The notes under the pieces: model-generated
Seen by the model: only the letters and a program-made list of their open reading frames with translations
Databases searched by the model: none
Told to the model about the DNA's origin: nothing
Position numbers and translations under genes: made by a program
Origin: Rosa chinensis
Taxonomy: Eukaryota > Streptophyta > Magnoliopsida > Rosales > Rosaceae
Reading direction: 5' to 3'
Length of the DNA: 64,000 bases
NCBI RefSeq assembly: GCF_002994745.2
Contig: NC_037089.1
Location: 88,002,347-88,066,346, forward strand
In this document: in pieces, positions 59,552-64,000 of the stretch
How positions within the stretch are numbered: the first letter of the stretch is position 1
Layout of the letters: each line of letters starts with the position of its first letter

Positions 59552-62500
59552 ATGTCAGCTGGATAGGGAGAGAATCACTCGACCACTACCGAGGGTCAAA
59601 GTGTCACTACTAACCAGGCAAGTGAGCCTGTCAATACTACCATGGTTTCTAATGCCGCGGAAAGTGTAGAAAGAGAGGCTTTCATTCCGAAGTCTATTCC
59701 AGAGGAAGAGACCTTTGAGGAAAGACTCGCGATCATTATGGAGAATATTGAGAACCATCGTGTGAAGGCAGCTGCTAACTTTGACAGGGAAACCGCTAAA
59801 ACAGATCAGCTTATACCCTAACTAGACCAGCGCATTGCCCAACGTGCTAAAGATACTAAGCAACAAATCGCACGATCGGAGAATGCAGTAAGGGCCCATG
59901 CCAGAGGTATCGCTGATGAGAAGAGTCAACATCAAAAAGAAATTATAAAAGCCATCACGAGCCAAACCAAGCAAACTGCTTCAGATTTGGCAGGTCTTTG
60001 CAAGGATAGTTCTAATTTTGCAACAAAGGTCGCCATGCAGAGAGTCGAATTAAATCAGGCTAAAGAAGTATTGAACAAAGCTCTGGTCGATCCTAACGCC
60101 ATCCTCAGCTCACTTGGCCAGCCCTCTGGTTCTTGTAAGTATATACCACTAAACGCTCAAGAGAAGGCCAGCAGCAGTACGGTCACACCTCCTGCGACGG
60201 CCACTGCCGCATCAGCCAAAAACAAGGAAAGAGCTTTGGTGATTGGTGAGAACAAGGCTGCCTCATCAGCCTCACCAAAGGATAAGATCCAGAAGACCGG
60301 TGATGGTACTCCAGCTGATCCTGCAATGTTTACTCAGTACGATAGCGACGAGGAGGAGAATGTATTCCATGAACTCCCAGACAATTACTACGGCATTGAC
60401 CAGGCAGGCAACCCAGTCAAGATAACAGCGTTGGTCAAAGATGCGCCCGTACCAGCGGTAACTCTTCAGCAGTCTGCTAATCCCCATACTATTCGCCTAA
60501 GGGAAATAACAGCGATTGTTAGCCAAACTGTACCCTGGCCGTTTGCTCGCCAGACTGTGGCGAATCCTCCTCCTCCTGGTCCAGAGTATCTGAAATGTGA
60601 AGAAGTAGAGGAGATGATCACGCTGGCTAACCCTAGGGCCCAAATGGACAAGGTTTATGAGAGACCTTTCCTGCCACATATAATGCTCGCGCCCTTTCCA
60701 AGAGGTTATAAGAATATCATATTTTCTACTTTTTCAGGGGAGGACGCTAAGAATGCTGCAACTTATTTAGCTAGGTTCAGGGTGCAATGCGGTCAATACC
60801 AGAATGATGACATCCTTAAGTGCAGGATCATTAGCACTTCTCTTTCTGGAGCCGCCTTTAGATGGTTTTCCAAACTCTGACCAGGAACAGTGGCAGATTG
60901 GCCCGCAATGGAAAGGCTTTTCAGGGAAACTTTTGGAGCCATTGAGCCCGAGGTCGATTTGGCCTCTCTTACTCAGATGTCGCAACAACCCACTGAGTCT
61001 GTCATTGCCTATCTTCAACGCTTTCAGATCCAGAAAGCCAAACTGAGTGTGATCCTTCCTGAAAAAGAATTGGTCAAGCTAGCGATCAAGGGTTTGGAGC
61101 CGCGCCAACGAAAGAAGCAACATGGCAGCATGATCCAGTCAATGGGAGAACTGATCACAGAGGTGGGTAGCTTTGAGCATCTCCTCAGAGAGATTGATGC
61201 CAGGAAAAATGAGTCCAAAGGAACATATGTGCCAGGGAAACACCACATCGTGGCAGCACTTGGATACCTACAGCCCACGTATGATCCTTACTATCACCAT
61301 CAAGGGGAAGAGGAAGCAGAAGAAGAGGAGAACGACGTCTCCGCGCTAGAGTTGACAGGTAGGAAGAACTCAACCCTCAAGCAGTTAAAGATATCTAAAG
61401 AGCCTGTCAAGCTCAAGTCTGTGGCCTTCACCAAACCTGAGTTCACGACCTATACATATGATGCCAATAAGGCACATGAGATTCTGGATGAGATGATTGC
61501 CGCAAAGATCGTGAAAACAGAATTTGGCCCTTTCCCTTGACCGGATCAGCTGAAAGGGAAAAAGTAGTGCAAATTCCACAATTTGTGGAACCATAACACA
61601 GCTGATTGCGTGAAGCTAAAGGACCAAATTCAGGTATGGCTCAATAACGGCAGTTTGCAAGTAGAAGCTTCGGCGGCCGCGGCAGCACTAGTAGACTTGA
61701 ACCCTTTTCCAGATACCAGAGTCGGTATGGTTGATGTGAACTGGCCCAAGAAGAACCAGAGGAAACCAACCCTGGATTTGACTACAAAGGGGAAAGAAGA
61801 TAGGGATGAAGGGGAGGAAACCCCTGTAAAGAAGAAAGTTAAGCCCATCAACGAAGCCTCACCAGTAGTCTTTTGCTCGCAATGCAAAGAATAATGCAGC
61901 ATTCAAGTGTCGCACACAGAAGTCGAGCAGACATTTTATTTTGGTTCCCTCCCGCCAATCACATGGGCTTCCCCATCACGAAACTACCAACCTTCTAGCC
62001 CAAAGGTGAAAGATGAGGTAAAGTCACCACCATCCCCAAAGGATTCCAACTTGTTCAAGAAATTGAAAGCGGACGCGGTCCATCAGAAACAAGAAGGAAG
62101 GGCTTGGAATGAGCACGAGGAAGCCGTGACCAAACCTTATATTCCTCCTGCTTCAACGTCCACCATCAAGGAAGGAAAATGGTATACCAGAGATAAGGGG
62201 AAGGCAGTGGAGATCAGCCCTTCCAAGAAAAGGAAATTGTAGCGAAGGTTCGGAGAAGCCAAACGCGCCTTAGAAGCTCTGGATCAGGGTCTGATCAAGC
62301 CATCGCAGTTGGTTAAATCTCTTGAGAAATATCAGAGGGAGATAGAGGCATTAGCTGCTAAGCCATTAGTGGCTCCTCGCAGTTTCAAAAAACAGGCCCG
62401 CTCATAAGCAGGAACCTCTAAGCTTAGTGTTTTCTGCAGGATCACAACAGAAAGGACACCTCCGATAGCTAGGAAGGACAACTCGCCAACCAGGCGGCCA

Positions 62501-63160
62501 CATGTTAGGCGCAGGTTGTTTCGAGAGGAACCAGAAGCCAAACCCTCGGTTTTTGAAAGATTGGAGAGCAAGGGCAGCACTGGAGAAGCTTTACAGTGGA
62601 GACCCAAAAAAGTCCAAAGTTTGGTGGTCGCGCCCCCAAAAGAGATACTTGTAGGGAAACAAAGGTCAAACTCGCCACTGTTGATGGCCGAGTTGCAGGA
62701 ACAAGAACAGTATAAGGTAAAGGGTCTTACAAAAGAGTCATTGGTAGATCGGCTGGCGAAACAGTTCAACACTGACATCCCGTTTGGGGAGCCGAAGCTC
62801 AACCTAGAGGACGACATAGACGAAACTGAGGCGGTTGATACTTCCTGCAATATGGTCTACATACTTCCTGCGAGATATGCTTTGCCAATTGCCGCGCAGG
62901 AGTGTGTGGAGAGTGAAGCAGGTACTGCAAATTATCACCTATCTTCGCTCCACCTACGAACACTAGAGGGGCAACACTCTATGCATAAAGGCCTTTATAG
63001 TGGCCAATATTTTTGCACTTTTGCACAATATTTTTGCAGTAATTCTTCTGGCAAATTTTTTGTACATTTTCGTTCAATATCCTTGACAATATGTGTTAGG
63101 AATGTATGTAAGGGCCTATACCAGAGGCCTTATTGTATTTTAGCAAATAAGAAAATTTGA
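59552..63160 (+). pseudogene. Gag-type polyprotein with eight in-frame nonsense codons
   Basis: The frame starting ATGTCAGCTGGA is held without frameshift for about 1200 codons. It has a coiled-coil N-terminal part, then the gag core (YLARFRVQCGQYQNDD, LSGAAFRWFSKL), a retrotrans_gag segment (FRETFGAIEPEVDLASL) and a knuckle-like CKFHNLWNHNTADC near 61568. In-frame stops: TAG 59564, TAA 59819, TGA 60878, TGA 61538, TAG 61565, TAA 61892, TAG 62240 and TAA 62405. Most are one C-to-T step from CAG, CAA or CGA, as in methylation-driven decay. Gag would form the particle; this copy is inactive. Confidence 0.85.
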
Positions 63161-64000
63161 ATTTTGCATTCATGAAGTGGCTTTGCGGCCAAAAGCAAGA
63201 CAATTTGTTCAAAGAAAAATTACATTAACGACATACAAAGCCAGATAGTGACCGAACAACTAATAAAGACTCATGTCTTCTATGGGCTTCCGGATCTTGC
63301 GGCAAGAAGGGTTGATGAGATATTTACTCTTCCTCTACCTCTATTAAACCTCTTCCGATCTGAGTCGCATCTGCTATCATTTGTACTGGAAAGAGAGGGA
63401 AAGAAATAATCCATCGCAACCTTTCCAGTTGGTTATCCTTTGGGATGGAGACGGGTGCGACCCAGTTGCCTCACCTACCTCCAAAGGAAAACAGAAGTCG
63501 GCTCATCAGACCCCAGAGGTAGGCCGCGGAAAAAGAACAGTCAGCCTCAGAGTGGCCTTCCGCCCTTCTTCGTTTTGCTCCGCACAGAGAAATATGAAGA
63601 GAGGGACTCCCCAGATTGTGGTGCCCCGCGTTAGGAGCTCATCGTGTTCTTCAACCTACCCAAAACCTGGTATGTTCCATCCAGGATTTCATAGACCAAA
63701 GACACGAGGTTGCCTGAGATTAGGCCATAAAGCCTACACAGGCAGTGAGATGAAGCCATAAAGCCTAAGATCTAAAGGCTAAAGGCGAGACCGTATGTAG
63801 AAGATTTGAGAAATAGAAGGAAGAGGAGAAAGGCTTGCAAGGTCATTTTTGGGTAAGCCGTGTTTGCATAAGTATTCATCTTTCCAAAGTATTGATATTT
63901 ATAGAGGCCTGCCTCAGTGCCCTCAACCCTTGGATATGGGCAGTTGAAAATGATTCAACGCCTTCAATGGGAACATCAATGGGAATTCAATGTTGAGATC
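63161..64000 (+). other. Post-gag region of the element, no pol domain seen
   Basis: Sequence with polyadenylation-like A/T tracts and a frame at 63381-63761 that has no recognised domain. I find no match to the 58830-59350 region, so the 3' LTR, if present, lies beyond the window. Confidence 0.5.

Larger units (their letters stand above)
58830..64000 (+). mobile_element. Gypsy-like element with gag and no visible pol (runs off the window)
   Basis: A primer-binding-like site TGGCACGCCCAGTGGGAC (59354-59371) follows a sequence that ends CA (59350). A long gag-type frame begins at 59552. After about 62930 the frame leaves the gag family, and no protease, RT, RNase H or integrase is recognisable up to the window end. 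In Tat/Ogre-type Gypsy elements protease follows directly after the stretch corresponding to CNMVYILPARYA. It therefore resembles the gag-only TR-GAG class. The right end and the second LTR lie beyond the window. Confidence 0.7.

Overview
The window is plant nuclear DNA, most likely from a rosid dicot. Genes have GT-AG introns with AT-rich intergenic DNA, and there is a plant DUF4283-type LINE ORF1, Copia and Gypsy retrotransposon debris, a eukaryotic tRNA-Gln and several plant-specific families (GRAS, CC-type glutaredoxin, RLCK-VII kinase, MUB). Rosaceae is my guess from the general look of the genes and repeats; it is not proven by the sequence.

Layout from left to right. 54-1816: an ORF1-only LINE relic with a perfect 18-bp target-site duplication (TSD). 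7138-7512: a ROXY-type glutaredoxin. 8985-11803: a second ORF1-only LINE relic, split by a 1.3-kb insertion. 12739-14948: a membrane-anchored ubiquitin-fold (MUB) gene. 16048-18544 (minus): a GRAS transcription factor that looks like RAM1, the regulator of arbuscular mycorrhiza. 20716-32067: a nest of three retroelements, each with its own TSD: an old Copia element (TSD gtgtt) invaded by a younger Copia (TSD atata) and by a 2.55-kb solo LTR (TSD attag). 33125-33731: a Pollen Ole e 1-like secreted protein. 34986-37430 (minus): an intronless EXO70 exocyst subunit with a long acidic leader. 38513-41338: an unnamed type II membrane protein with a probable GC-AG intron. 42612-45482: an RLCK-VII kinase of the CDG1/PBL27 type. 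46740-46811 (minus): tRNA-Gln(UUG). 49088-51973: a DHHC protein S-acyltransferase. 53691-55369: a double-stranded-RNA-binding protein of the DRB2/3/5 type. 58800 to the end: a Gypsy-like element that keeps gag but apparently no pol.

The genes do not form an operon or a single pathway. From memory, MUB, Ole e 1-like, membrane protein, CDG1-like kinase, PAT and DRB occur in the same order as Arabidopsis At3g26980, At3g26960, At3g26950, At3g26940, At3g26935 and At3g26932. If so, this is a conserved microsynteny block in which the RAM1-like gene (absent from non-mycorrhizal Arabidopsis) and the EXO70 gene are extra. I found no CRISPR array, bacterial-type system or clearly new multi-gene system. 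The most unusual signals are the nested elements that lost complementary parts of pol, the gag frame of about 1200 codons broken only by nonsense codons, the paired ORF1-only LINEs and the RAM1-like gene inside a conserved block. Exon boundaries were read by eye from splice sites, phase and family knowledge.
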